A stretch of DNA of 36,545 bases from Myxococcales bacterium (GTDB lineage: Bacteria > Myxococcota_A > Polyangia > JAHFDS01). Positions within the stretch are counted from its first letter, which is position 1. Every line of letters starts with the position of its first letter. Position numbers and translations under genes: made by a program. Shown here piece by piece: positions 16,704 through 24,937 of this stretch. The notes beneath the pieces are model-generated. The model was not told where the DNA came from. It did no database searches and saw only the letters and a list, made by a program, of their open reading frames with translations. Location: positions 1 through 36,545 of the forward strand of contig JAHFDS010000023.1 in assembly GCA_023248855.1 (NCBI GenBank), written 5' to 3'.

Positions 16704-17267
16704 TCAGGGCGGCTGCGGTCCGGGGCGTGCCAGGCGCGCCTCGACGCGCACGAGGTAGAGCCCCCGCGCGCCGGGATACGGCCCGCCCACCGCGCCCACG
16801 GCCTGCGCCGCGATGGCGGTCAGCGTCTCCCCCGACAGCCCCGCCGCCCCGGCCGGCTCTGTGAGGTCCACGTCCCCCACGTCACCGCCGTGGGCGCGTG
16901 ACGCAGGGTCCTCGCTGTAGCGCTTGACCAGCTCGGCGAAGCGGGTCGGGCTGGCGATGGCGAGCCTCGCCAGCCGATGGACGCGGTCGTGTGCGCCGCG
17001 CGTCTTGCCACGGACCACCAGGACGCGAAGCCGCGCCCGCGGGTGCGTCACGAGCTCGTCCGGCTCGGCCGGCTTCGGCAGGTCGTTCACCTCGACGCCG
17101 CTCGGCAGGACGCGACCACCGATGGGTCCAGGGGCGTCGCGGCCGGACCGCGCGAGGCGCCACGCCAGCAAGGCCGCGCCCGCGAGCGCCACCGTCGCGA
17201 CCGCGGCGAGGATGCCGCGACGCGTCCCCGCGTCGTGCCACCAGCCGAGGACATGCGGAGGCTTCAC
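16704..17267 (-). CDS. Membrane-anchored parvulin (PpiC)-like peptidyl-prolyl isomerase domain protein
   Basis: GTG 17267 overlapping the hydrolase stop; single TM segment (GILAAVATVALAGAALLAW) then RLRVLVVRGKTRG...FAELVKRYSEDPASRAHGGDVGDVDL. Confidence 0.8.
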   Translation of the reverse strand: MKPPHVLGWWHDAGTRRGILAAVATVALAGAALLAWRLARSGRDAPGPIGGRVLPSGVEVNDLPKPAEPDELVTHPRARLRVLVVRGKTRGAHDRVHRLARLAIASPTRFAELVKRYSEDPASRAHGGDVGDVDLTEPAGAAGLSGETLTAIAAQAVGAVGGPYPGARGLYLVRVEARLARPGPQPP

Positions 17268-18214
17268 CGGCGCGCGCGTCGGGGCGCGAGCCGCGACCAC
17301 ACGCGACGCCCCACCGCGCGTGACTCCTCGACCCAGCCGAGCGGCCGCGGAGCGACGATCGGCCGCCAAGCCTCGGGAGCTCCCGGCGTCGTGCTCTTCG
17401 GGAAGTAGCGCGCCGTCCCTGGTGGGAACGACCCCGGCTCTTCGAGGAACTCGAGGAGCACGCGGTTGAACGTACGTGGACGCCACACCGCGCTGCCGTG
17501 CCCGCAACGCGCGAGCACCGCCAGGCGTGCCCGCGGCAGGCGCGCGTGCAGCACGAGCGAGCCGTTGAAGAGCGCGTCGTTCTCGCCCACGAGGACCAGC
17601 GTATCCTGCGTGATACTCGCGAGATCGGGCCGCCGATCGCGCTTTCCGAGCAGGGCTCGCCCCGCGCGCAGCATGCCGCGCAGGTCCTCGTGCGAGGTCA
17701 TGCTGCGGGCCACCTCGCTCATGTGGGCCATGGGGACGCCACCCTGGGCCAGCCAGCGCCGGCGGATGAGCTCGCGCGCCGGCCTGATCTCGGCCGCAAT
17801 GGGCAACGTCGCCGCGGCCAAGAAGAGCGGCGCCGGCAGCGGTCCCGCGAGCGTGTCGCAAAGGACCAGCCGGTCGACCCGCGCGGGCGCGCGTAGGACG
17901 AGCTCCTGCGCGACCATGCCGCCCATCGACAGCCCCACCACGTGGGCGCGCGCGATCCCCAGCCGATCGAGGAGCCCGAGCGCATCGGCCGCCGAGCGAG
18001 CGAGCGCCAGCCGCTGCCGACCCACCGAGCGGGTCCGCCCGTGGCCGCGCGCGTCGGGCGCGATCACCCGGTAGCGCTCGGCGAGCGCCGCGCGCTGCAG
18101 CGCCCACATCCCGGAGGTCGCCGTGTAGCCGTGGAGCAAGAGGACGCACGGCGCGTCGGCGGGCCCAGCCTCCTCGTAGTAGAGCTCGACATCGTCGAGA
18201 TGAACGGTCGGCAC
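17264..18214 (-). CDS. Alpha/beta-hydrolase (MenH/enol-lactonase-like candidate)
   Basis: VLLLHGYTATSGMW, HVVGLSMGGMVAQEL, VLVGENDALF, CGHGS; GTG 18214 (alternative ATG 18241 would overlap the divergent gene). Confidence 0.88.
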   Translation of the reverse strand: MPTVHLDDVELYYEEAGPADAPCVLLLHGYTATSGMWALQRAALAERYRVIAPDARGHGRTRSVGRQRLALARSAADALGLLDRLGIARAHVVGLSMGGMVAQELVLRAPARVDRLVLCDTLAGPLPAPLFLAAATLPIAAEIRPARELIRRRWLAQGGVPMAHMSEVARSMTSHEDLRGMLRAGRALLGKRDRRPDLASITQDTLVLVGENDALFNGSLVLHARLPRARLAVLARCGHGSAVWRPRTFNRVLLEFLEEPGSFPPGTARYFPKSTTPGAPEAWRPIVAPRPLGWVEESRAVGRRVWSRLAPRRARR

Positions 18215-18239
18215 GCCCGCATTGTATCCTCGACGCTGC

Positions 18240-20087
18240 ATGCGGGCGCTCCTGCTGACGCAGTGCGTGCAGGCCGACTTCGTGGCGCCCCTGCCCGAAG
18301 GGTCGGCGCTGCCGAGCCTGGTCCACGTCGGCCATGCCGAGGCGGAGCGCCTGTGTGGTCCCGCCGGCGCGCTCGCGGGCTTTCTGGCGGAGGCGCACGC
18401 AATCCCGGGCCGCGACCTCGGCATCGTGCACCTTTGCGATCAGCACGACCCGGTGCGAGATCGCGCGCACCTCGAGCGCTTTCGCCCACACTGCCTGGCC
18501 GGCACGCCCGGCGCGGCGCTGGTGGGCGGGCTCGAGGTCCGAGCGGCCGGTCGCGCGCGTATCGTGCGCGCGGGCGAGCTGGGCGACTTCGGCGACGGCG
18601 AGCTCGAGGCCAGCCTGGCCGAGCTGGCGCCACCGGACGAGCCCGTCCGAATCGCCGTGGTCGGCGTGTGGACCGACGCCAAGGTGTCGTTCCTGCTGTA
18701 TGACCTGTTCGTGCGCTTGGGCCAGCGCGTGGAGCTGGCCACCTCGTCGGCGCTGGTCGCCTCGCGCTCCCGCGGCGCGCACTTTGCTGCGCTCGAGCGC
18801 CTCGAGGGGCTGCTCGGTGTGCGCGTGCTGCACTCGCCGGGCGCGCTGCTCGACTGGCTCGTGCCGGCGCGTCCGCGCTGCGCTGCCGTGGTGTCGGATG
18901 CGGCAGCCGCCTGCGCGGAGGCGCCGCCGGGCTGGTCGGCCGACAGGCGTGCCGAGCGCGCGCTCCTGCTTGCGCAGCTCGCGCCGGGAGGTGCGACGCT
19001 GAGCCCGCTCGGTGGCGGCTTTTCGGGGGCCGAGGTGCTGCTCGCGCGCCCTTCCGATCCGCGGGCACCGGCGGCGGTGGTGAAGATTGGCACGAGGGAC
19101 GAGATCGCCCGCGAACGCTTCGGCAACGAGCGCGTGGCGCGCGTGCTGGGCGACGTGGTGCCCGCGCTCGAGGCCTGGCGCGAGGTGCACGAGCTCGGCG
19201 GCATGCGCCTCGAGCTCGCCGCCAGCGCGCACACCCCCGCCCCGCGGACCTTCCAGCGCATCGCGGCGGCCGACCCGGGCGACGCGACGACGGCGCTCCT
19301 CGGCGCCGCGCTCGAGGGCGCGCTCGACGGTGCGCTCGGCCGCCTCTACCGCACCGCCGAGCGCGACGTGTGCGATCTGCTCGAGACCTACGGCTTTGTC
19401 AATCGACTCGGCCACGCGCCCTTTGCCGCGTCGGTCGCGAAGAAGGCGGCCGCCGTGGCCGCCGAGAGCGGCGCCGACTCACCCGAGGCGCTGCTCCGTG
19501 GCGCGCTCGCCGACGATCGCTTCGTGACGCCCGAGGTGCTGTGGTCGCAGGTGCTGCCGGGCCGCTCGCTCGTGCGCGAGGTGCACGCGGCGCTCGTGCA
19601 CGGCGACCTCAACCTGCAGAACCTCTTGCTGTCCGCGGCGCCCGGCGCGACGCAGCCGGCGCGCCTTTGGATCATCGACTTCGCGCGCCTCGGCCGGCTG
19701 CCAGCCCTGACCGACTTCGCGAAGATCGAGAACGACCTCGCCTACATCCTGTGCCCGCTCGACGACGATCAGGCCCTCGCGCGCGCGGTGCGCCTGCAGG
19801 ACGCGCGCCTTCGCTCCTCCACCCTCGACGCCCCAGGCCTGGAGGCGCTGGCCGAGACGCCCGCCGAGCGCCGGCTCGCGCGACTGGTCGGGACCCTGCG
19901 GCGCATCGCCGCGCGCATCGACCCGCGCGGCCCGGCCGCGATGGACGAGTACCGCGCAGCTCTCTTGCGATACGCCGCGCACACGCTCGGCTTCGACGAG
20001 CCTTCACCCAGGCAGCGGGCGCTCGCGCTCTGCGCCTGCGGTCGCCTCGGCCACTGGCTCGCCCAGGTGGTCAGCGCGCGGGGGTGA
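18240..20087 (+). CDS. Fusion protein: degenerate isochorismatase-like domain + APH/TCAD9-like kinase domain
   Basis: N-term LLTQCVQADF...HCLAGTPGAALVGGL...VVGVWTDAKVSFLLYDLFVRLGQRVELATSSALV...HFAALERL; C-term LGGGFSGAEVLLARP...AAVVKIGTRDEIARERFGNE...AALVHGDLNLQNLLL...LWIIDFARLGRLPALTDFAKIENDLAYI. Confidence 0.85.
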   Translation: MRALLLTQCVQADFVAPLPEGSALPSLVHVGHAEAERLCGPAGALAGFLAEAHAIPGRDLGIVHLCDQHDPVRDRAHLERFRPHCLAGTPGAALVGGLEVRAAGRARIVRAGELGDFGDGELEASLAELAPPDEPVRIAVVGVWTDAKVSFLLYDLFVRLGQRVELATSSALVASRSRGAHFAALERLEGLLGVRVLHSPGALLDWLVPARPRCAAVVSDAAAACAEAPPGWSADRRAERALLLAQLAPGGATLSPLGGGFSGAEVLLARPSDPRAPAAVVKIGTRDEIARERFGNERVARVLGDVVPALEAWREVHELGGMRLELAASAHTPAPRTFQRIAAADPGDATTALLGAALEGALDGALGRLYRTAERDVCDLLETYGFVNRLGHAPFAASVAKKAAAVAAESGADSPEALLRGALADDRFVTPEVLWSQVLPGRSLVREVHAALVHGDLNLQNLLLSAAPGATQPARLWIIDFARLGRLPALTDFAKIENDLAYILCPLDDDQALARAVRLQDARLRSSTLDAPGLEALAETPAERRLARLVGTLRRIAARIDPRGPAAMDEYRAALLRYAAHTLGFDEPSPRQRALALCACGRLGHWLAQVVSARG

Positions 20088-20091
20088 AGGG

Positions 20092-20754
20092 TCACGCCAG
20101 CGCAGGGGGCGAGATCGACCGCGGCGGCGACTCGACCATCGCGAGGCGTTCCCGGATGCGCCCGAGGCGCACGAGGTCCGAGTTGCGCTGGTAGATCGAC
20201 GCGAGATTCCGCAGCATGCGCGCGACGATGTCACGCTTCTTCGCGGCCGGCGCGCGCGCGGGATCCCCCTGGACCAGTCGCCTTGTGTCTTCCTTGGCGA
20301 GCTCGCGCCCGCGACGGAACGGATCGTAAAGGCGCCCCTGGAACCGCACCACGAAGTGCCCCGGCGCCGCGATGCCGTCGATGAGGAGGCCGAGCCGACC
20401 CCCGACCTCCATCAGCAGCACCGACAGCGAGATCGGGATACCGAGCCGCCGGTCGAGCACCTCGTTCAAGAAGCTGTTGCGCGGATCGTAGTACTCGCGC
20501 TCGTTCCCCGAAAAACCCAGCTCGCGGAAGAGGTGCTCGCGCAGAGCCAGGAAGCGTGCGCCCTCGTCGAGACGCAAGCCGCGGTCACGAAAGCCGTCCG
20601 CGAGCCCGTCGAGCCGCTCGACGTACGCGGCGACGTCGAGCCCTGGGTACTCGAGCTCCGCCACGAGCAGCGACGCGCGAGCGAGGTCGATCTCCGCGTC
20701 CTCGCGCGCGAGCGCATGCTGGAATGCGAAAGCGAGATCGGAGTCCGTCAACAC
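20092..20754 (-). CDS. SirB1-family / transglutaminase-like protein
   Basis: YYDPRNSFLNEVLDRRLGIPISLSVLLMEVGGRLGLLIDGIAAPGHFVVRFQGRLYDPFRRGREL, C-terminal MLRNLASIYQRNSD; GTG 20754. Confidence 0.85.
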   Translation of the reverse strand: MLTDSDLAFAFQHALAREDAEIDLARASLLVAELEYPGLDVAAYVERLDGLADGFRDRGLRLDEGARFLALREHLFRELGFSGNEREYYDPRNSFLNEVLDRRLGIPISLSVLLMEVGGRLGLLIDGIAAPGHFVVRFQGRLYDPFRRGRELAKEDTRRLVQGDPARAPAAKKRDIVARMLRNLASIYQRNSDLVRLGRIRERLAMVESPPRSISPPALA

Positions 20755-20791
20755 CGGAATCTTTGCCCTCCATCAGGGCGAGGCCGCCAAG

Positions 20792-21034
20792 CTAGAAGCC
20801 GCCTGGTCCCTCGGTCACACGGATGGAGAGAAAGGTGCCGGGCACCGCGATCGTCTCCTTGGCCGTGTCGATGATGCGGCCCGCGGCGTCCTGCACCTCG
20901 ACGCGTGAGAGCTGGACCACCTGCACCGGCCCCGATGGCGGCCTGCACGAGGTCAAGTAGCCCACGACTCGCACGCCGGATTCGTAGTCGAGGGTCACGC
21001 GATGGCTGACCATGTTCCGCAGGTTGTCTTCCAT
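20792..21034 (-). CDS. Small conserved hypothetical protein
   Basis: 80 aa, MEDNLRNMVSHRVTLDYESGVRVVGYLTSCRPPSGPVQVVQLSRVEVQDAAGRIIDTAKETIAVPGTFLSIRVTEGPGGF; well-formed beta-rich small protein. Confidence 0.65.
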   Translation of the reverse strand: MEDNLRNMVSHRVTLDYESGVRVVGYLTSCRPPSGPVQVVQLSRVEVQDAAGRIIDTAKETIAVPGTFLSIRVTEGPGGF

Positions 21035-21074
21035 GACCCGACCTGCATATCACAGGTCGACGCGCCCGGCCGCT

Positions 21075-21105
21075 CACAGGGTTGGCTGAAATAGCCAACC
21101 CTGTG
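21075..21105. terminator. Strong hairpin CACAGGGTTGGCT-GAAAT-AGCCAACCCTGTG
   Basis: 13-bp perfect arms 21075-21087 / 21093-21105 with a 5-nt loop, intergenic. Confidence 0.6.
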
Positions 21106-21176
21106 GTGTTTCTCCCGCTCCGGGCTCCGCCCTGCGCGGGTCCCTTCGCGGCCTTGGGGCGGCCCGGCGGCCGCGG

Positions 21177-21223
21177 TGACAGGGTCGATCGAGGTGTGTT
21201 CGTTATTTCGATCGACCCTGTCA
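21177..21223. terminator. Strong hairpin TGACAGGGTCGATCGA-N15-TCGATCGACCCTGTCA overlapping the stop of the minus-strand gene
   Basis: 16-bp perfect arms 21177-21192 / 21208-21223; the right arm contains the TGA stop (21221-21223) of gene 21221..21868. Confidence 0.6.
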
Positions 21224-21868
21224 GAGCACCCTGTCGAGCTTCACGACGGCGGCAGTGGCAGGAATGGTGACGGCCACCTGGCCGGTGACGTCACCCGGCT
21301 GCTTAGTCATCGCGTCGCCGTCCTTGTCCACCCGGACGACCACGAACACGCGGCCCGCGAACGACGACCCTCCCGTCATGGCCTTCGACCCGTCGATGTC
21401 GAATCTGAGCGGCCAGGTGCCCACGGTGAGCTTGTCCACGGCCACGAGCGGTCCGGGCGCACCACCCTGATCCGCCCGCACGGCCAGGAACACCACGTCG
21501 CCCGACTTGACCCTGTCCTTGAGCGCCGGCGCAAGCTCGATCGTCCCCGTGATGCGCTGCTTGGGATCGATCGCAGCCTTGGTCTCGCCGGCGGGGGGAT
21601 GGCCCGCCGCCAGCGCGCCGCCCGGCTGCGGGCTGTCGCCCATCGGAGGGTGGCCCACCGGCAGGGCACCCGCGGCGCCACCCACGGGCGGGTGGCCGGC
21701 CGGTAGGGCCTGATCTCCCACTTCTTCATGCACCTCCCGCGGGGCGGCGCCGCCAGCGCCGGGGGACGGGGCGGAGGCAGGCAAGCCCGGCAACGCGGGG
21801 GCGGAGGGCGCAGCGGTGCGACGCTCGCACGCCGCGACAAGCAAGAACGAACAGAGAAGCAAGCGCAT
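21221..21868 (-). CDS. Lipoprotein with GHPP repeats and CycH/CcmI C-terminal Ig-like domain
   Basis: ATG 21868: MRLLLCSFLLVAACERR (lipobox); ALPAGHPPVGG..ALPVGHPPMGD..ALAAGHPPAGE; ITGTIELAPALKDRVKSGDVVFLAVRADQGGAPGPLVAVDKLTVGTWPLRFDIDGSKAMTGG...KDGDAMTKQPGDVTGQ resembles the CcmI/CycH C-terminal domain. Confidence 0.75.
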   Translation of the reverse strand: MRLLLCSFLLVAACERRTAAPSAPALPGLPASAPSPGAGGAAPREVHEEVGDQALPAGHPPVGGAAGALPVGHPPMGDSPQPGGALAAGHPPAGETKAAIDPKQRITGTIELAPALKDRVKSGDVVFLAVRADQGGAPGPLVAVDKLTVGTWPLRFDIDGSKAMTGGSSFAGRVFVVVRVDKDGDAMTKQPGDVTGQVAVTIPATAAVVKLDRVL

Positions 21869-21960
21869 GCGGCAAGCATAGAGCGCAGGCAGCGCGAGCG
21901 CATCCGCGGCGGGGACCGAGCGCGGTTGCCGGATCGCACCCCGGGTGCCATCCTGGAGCG

Positions 21961-23223
21961 GTGCGCGGGGGGCTGCTTCTGGCCGCGTCGATCGCGCTGG
22001 GGTGCGGCGGCATGTCCAACCAGGATCGCGAGGGCACGGCAGACGACCGCTTCGTGCGCGTCGGCACTGGAGACGGGCCGCCTCGGTTCGTGCTGGGTGG
22101 CGAGCCGTTCGCGTTCGTGGCCACGAACGCGTACTTCCTGCAGGAGGAGGCGACACGCGAGCTGGCGGGCCGCGCCACCACGTGGGTCGACGAGACGCTC
22201 GCCAAGTCGGCCGCGCTCGGCGCGCGCGTGGTCCGCACCTGGGCGTTCAACGACGAGCCCAGCCGCGACACGGCGATCCAGCGGGCACCCCTGGTCTACG
22301 ACGAGGCCGGGTTGCGCGGCCTGGACCTGGTGCTGGTCAAGGCGCGCGAGCACGATCTGCGCGTCGTGCTGTCCCTCGTGAACTACTGGGACGACTATGG
22401 AGGCTTTCGGCAATACGCGCGCTGGCACGGACACGCCGACGCGGTCACGGGCGATCCGCGCTTCTACACCGATCGCGCCATCGTCGAGCACTTCAAGACG
22501 CACCTCGAGCACGTGATCGGCCGCGTCAACACGTTCTCGGGCGTCGGCTACTGGGAGGATCCGACGATCTTCGCGTGGGAGCTGGCGAACGAGCCTCGCG
22601 GCGCGGGCCTGGGCGACCAGGGCGAAAAGCTGCGCGCGTGGATCGACGACGTCGCCGGCCACGTGCGCGTGCTGGCGCCGAACCACCTCGTCACGACGGG
22701 CGAGGAGGGCTTCGACAGCGCCGCCGCAGGATACGACGCCGCCTTCTGGCGCGGCGCCAACGGCCACTGGATGTCCTCGCTCCAGCAGAGCTTCGCGCTG
22801 AACGTGGCGTCGCCGTTCGTGGATTTCGGGAGCGTGCACTTCTATCCCGAACGCTACGGCTGGCCTCCGCCAATGGCCGACGAGGCCGGCCGCCGCTGGA
22901 TCCGCGAGCACGCCGCGATCTCCGCCTCGCAAGGGAAGCCCCTGTTCGTGGGCGAATTCGGTCTCCTCGGCGAGACCGCGCCCGATGCCCGCTTCTTGCT
23001 CGCCGAGCGCCGCGCCCTCTACAGGTCGTGGCTGGCCGAGGCCGCAATCAGCGCCGGCGGCGCCGCAATCTGGCAGCTCGTCTACGACGAGCGCCCCGAC
23101 TGGGACCCGTTCTCGTTCCGCTACCTCGATGGCACCCGCGCCGACGATCCCCGCAACCGCTACGCGGACGTGGTGTCGTCGGCCGCGGAATCGCTCCTGC
23201 CGCGCGCCGTTCCATTACCCTAA
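21961..23223 (+). CDS. Glycoside hydrolase family 5-like (endo-beta-mannanase-type) lipoprotein
   Basis: GTG 21961; LLLAASIALGCGG lipobox; ARVVRTWAFND, VVLSLVNYWDDYGGFRQYARW, IFAWELANEPRG, HLVTTGEEGF, VDFGSVHFYPE, KPLFVGEFGLLG. Confidence 0.85.
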   Translation: MRGGLLLAASIALGCGGMSNQDREGTADDRFVRVGTGDGPPRFVLGGEPFAFVATNAYFLQEEATRELAGRATTWVDETLAKSAALGARVVRTWAFNDEPSRDTAIQRAPLVYDEAGLRGLDLVLVKAREHDLRVVLSLVNYWDDYGGFRQYARWHGHADAVTGDPRFYTDRAIVEHFKTHLEHVIGRVNTFSGVGYWEDPTIFAWELANEPRGAGLGDQGEKLRAWIDDVAGHVRVLAPNHLVTTGEEGFDSAAAGYDAAFWRGANGHWMSSLQQSFALNVASPFVDFGSVHFYPERYGWPPPMADEAGRRWIREHAAISASQGKPLFVGEFGLLGETAPDARFLLAERRALYRSWLAEAAISAGGAAIWQLVYDERPDWDPFSFRYLDGTRADDPRNRYADVVSSAAESLLPRAVPLP

Positions 23224-23306
23224 TTTTGGTGTCGCGCAGAGACGGGACACTAGAGCGCGCGCAATGCGCCTCGGGGGGCAGATTGGCCGGGCTTTGCCTG
23301 GACAAG

Positions 23307-23333
23307 CTGGGGGGGAGCGAGGCTCCCCCCCAG
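23307..23333. terminator. Convergent-gene terminator hairpin CTGGGGGGGAGC-GAG-GCTCCCCCCCAG
   Basis: Perfect 12-bp arms, 3-nt loop, located between two convergent CDS ends (23223 and 23411). Confidence 0.65.
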
Positions 23334-23410
23334 AAAACAGCTAGTGTCCTGCGCAGGATCGCGGTCGCCTGCGCCCGGCGAATAATGATGCGAACTTCGA
23401 ATACAGGACC

Positions 23411-24910
23411 CTACCGGCAGGCGGTGAACTCGACGCACTTGTCGTTGTAGCAACCGCAGCCGTCGCTCACCGGTACCGTGCGCACGTGGCAGCGATAACG
23501 GTCGACGCAGAAGCGCTTCTTCTCGTGCGTCGGGTCGTCCACGCAAGTGAAACAGTCGTCCGTGGGATTGCACTCGTTGCGATTGCACTCCACATCCGTG
23601 ACCATGCCCGCCTTCGTCTTGCAGACCTGAGGCACCGGCACCGGGTCATCCACGCAGTCGCGGTCACCGCACACCGTCGAATCCATGGTGCAATCCTGGG
23701 GAGTCACATCGGGCAAGCACGGCGAGCGCGCACCGAGGTCCGGATCATTGGGGCACCGGCTGTCCTGGGGATCTGAGCCCGGCTGGCTGAGGCTGTCGCA
23801 CGTGGCCGTCGGAGTCGGCGAGCACGTCTTCTCGAGTTGGCCGCACTTGTCCACGCGCTTCGGAGCGCCACAGGTCGGCTGGGTCGGGCGCTGGCACTGG
23901 CAATCCCCATGAGTCCGGCAATACTCGACCGGGCGTTCAGGCGCAGGCCGCGCCGCCGTGGCCGGGGGCGGGTTACACTTGCGAACCCCGCCTTTCGGGC
24001 CCGGGCACTCGCGGTCTTCGTGGCAGGACTCGCTCTGGGTGACGAACTCGATCGTCGAATCCACCGAGCAGTCTGGGACAAACGACAATCCGTCCTTCGC
24101 CTTGCCAATGGTGAGATCCACCTCCCCCACCACGAGATCCAGAGGCAGCGTGTCACAAGTCTGGGTGATGACCTCTCCCGTGATCGCGTCCCGTTGCTCG
24201 AGCTTGGAGGTGATCTTCTTGCGACACTTGCCGCCCTTGGCCGCCGGGTCCGTCGCGGTCTTGTTCGGGTAGCAGACCCAGAGGCCGCTCTCGATGAGGA
24301 AGGGCTTGCCTCCCGGTAACACCGTGGGATCCTTGCCGAGAGCCAGGCGCTCGAACTCCTCGCACTCGGCCGAAGGAGTCGAGGGGTTCGGCGCAGCGCT
24401 CCCCATCGCGACACCACACTCGTGCTGCGGGGTATCGAGGATGAAGTCGAGCACCACGAAGCCGTGGAAGGTCATCGAGAGCCGACCCTCCTTGGCCACG
24501 CCACTCTGCTTGCCGAAGCATAGCGACAGGGCGCCGGCGCGCTGGAGGCCACCAGAGGTATCCGCGTCCGCGACCTCCTTGAGCACCGCCAGCGGGCAGA
24601 CCTTGTCGAAAGTCTCGAACTTGCCGTCTCCTCGATATTGCGCCACGAAGTCGCAGATGTTCTCGAGCGAAAGGCTCATGGTCGGGCCAGCGCCGGTGAG
24701 GTATGCATACCGCCGCGCCAGGCACTGGCTCGAAGAATACTGCGCAAGGGCAATGACCTCACCCTTGCCCTGATAGGTGAGCGAGGTGATGTCCAGGGAC
24801 CCTTCGGTGATCCCGTAGAACCCTACGTTCTCGGCGCTGTCCTTCTCACCACATCCGAGGGCGAGGGAGGCGGCGGCGAGGAGGCTCAGGCCTTTCGTGC
24901 AACGAAGCAT
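23411..24910 (-). CDS. Large Cys-rich secreted lipoprotein, hypothetical
   Basis: MLRCTKGLSLLAAASLALGCGEKD (lipobox), C-terminal half dense in Cys (CHEDRECPGP...CRTHGDCQC...CGDRDCVDD...CFTCVDD); third gene of the TonB-receptor operon. Confidence 0.75.
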   Translation of the reverse strand: MLRCTKGLSLLAAASLALGCGEKDSAENVGFYGITEGSLDITSLTYQGKGEVIALAQYSSSQCLARRYAYLTGAGPTMSLSLENICDFVAQYRGDGKFETFDKVCPLAVLKEVADADTSGGLQRAGALSLCFGKQSGVAKEGRLSMTFHGFVVLDFILDTPQHECGVAMGSAAPNPSTPSAECEEFERLALGKDPTVLPGGKPFLIESGLWVCYPNKTATDPAAKGGKCRKKITSKLEQRDAITGEVITQTCDTLPLDLVVGEVDLTIGKAKDGLSFVPDCSVDSTIEFVTQSESCHEDRECPGPKGGVRKCNPPPATAARPAPERPVEYCRTHGDCQCQRPTQPTCGAPKRVDKCGQLEKTCSPTPTATCDSLSQPGSDPQDSRCPNDPDLGARSPCLPDVTPQDCTMDSTVCGDRDCVDDPVPVPQVCKTKAGMVTDVECNRNECNPTDDCFTCVDDPTHEKKRFCVDRYRCHVRTVPVSDGCGCYNDKCVEFTACR

Positions 24911-24937
24911 TTCTGTGGCTCCTGGTCTGGGTAGGGA

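Noticed and set aside
16704-19415. ORF 16704..19415 (-), 903 aa
   Set aside because: Only the terminal 16704..17267 portion is a real protein (parvulin); the rest is antisense or out-of-frame to the hydrolase and the fusion gene.
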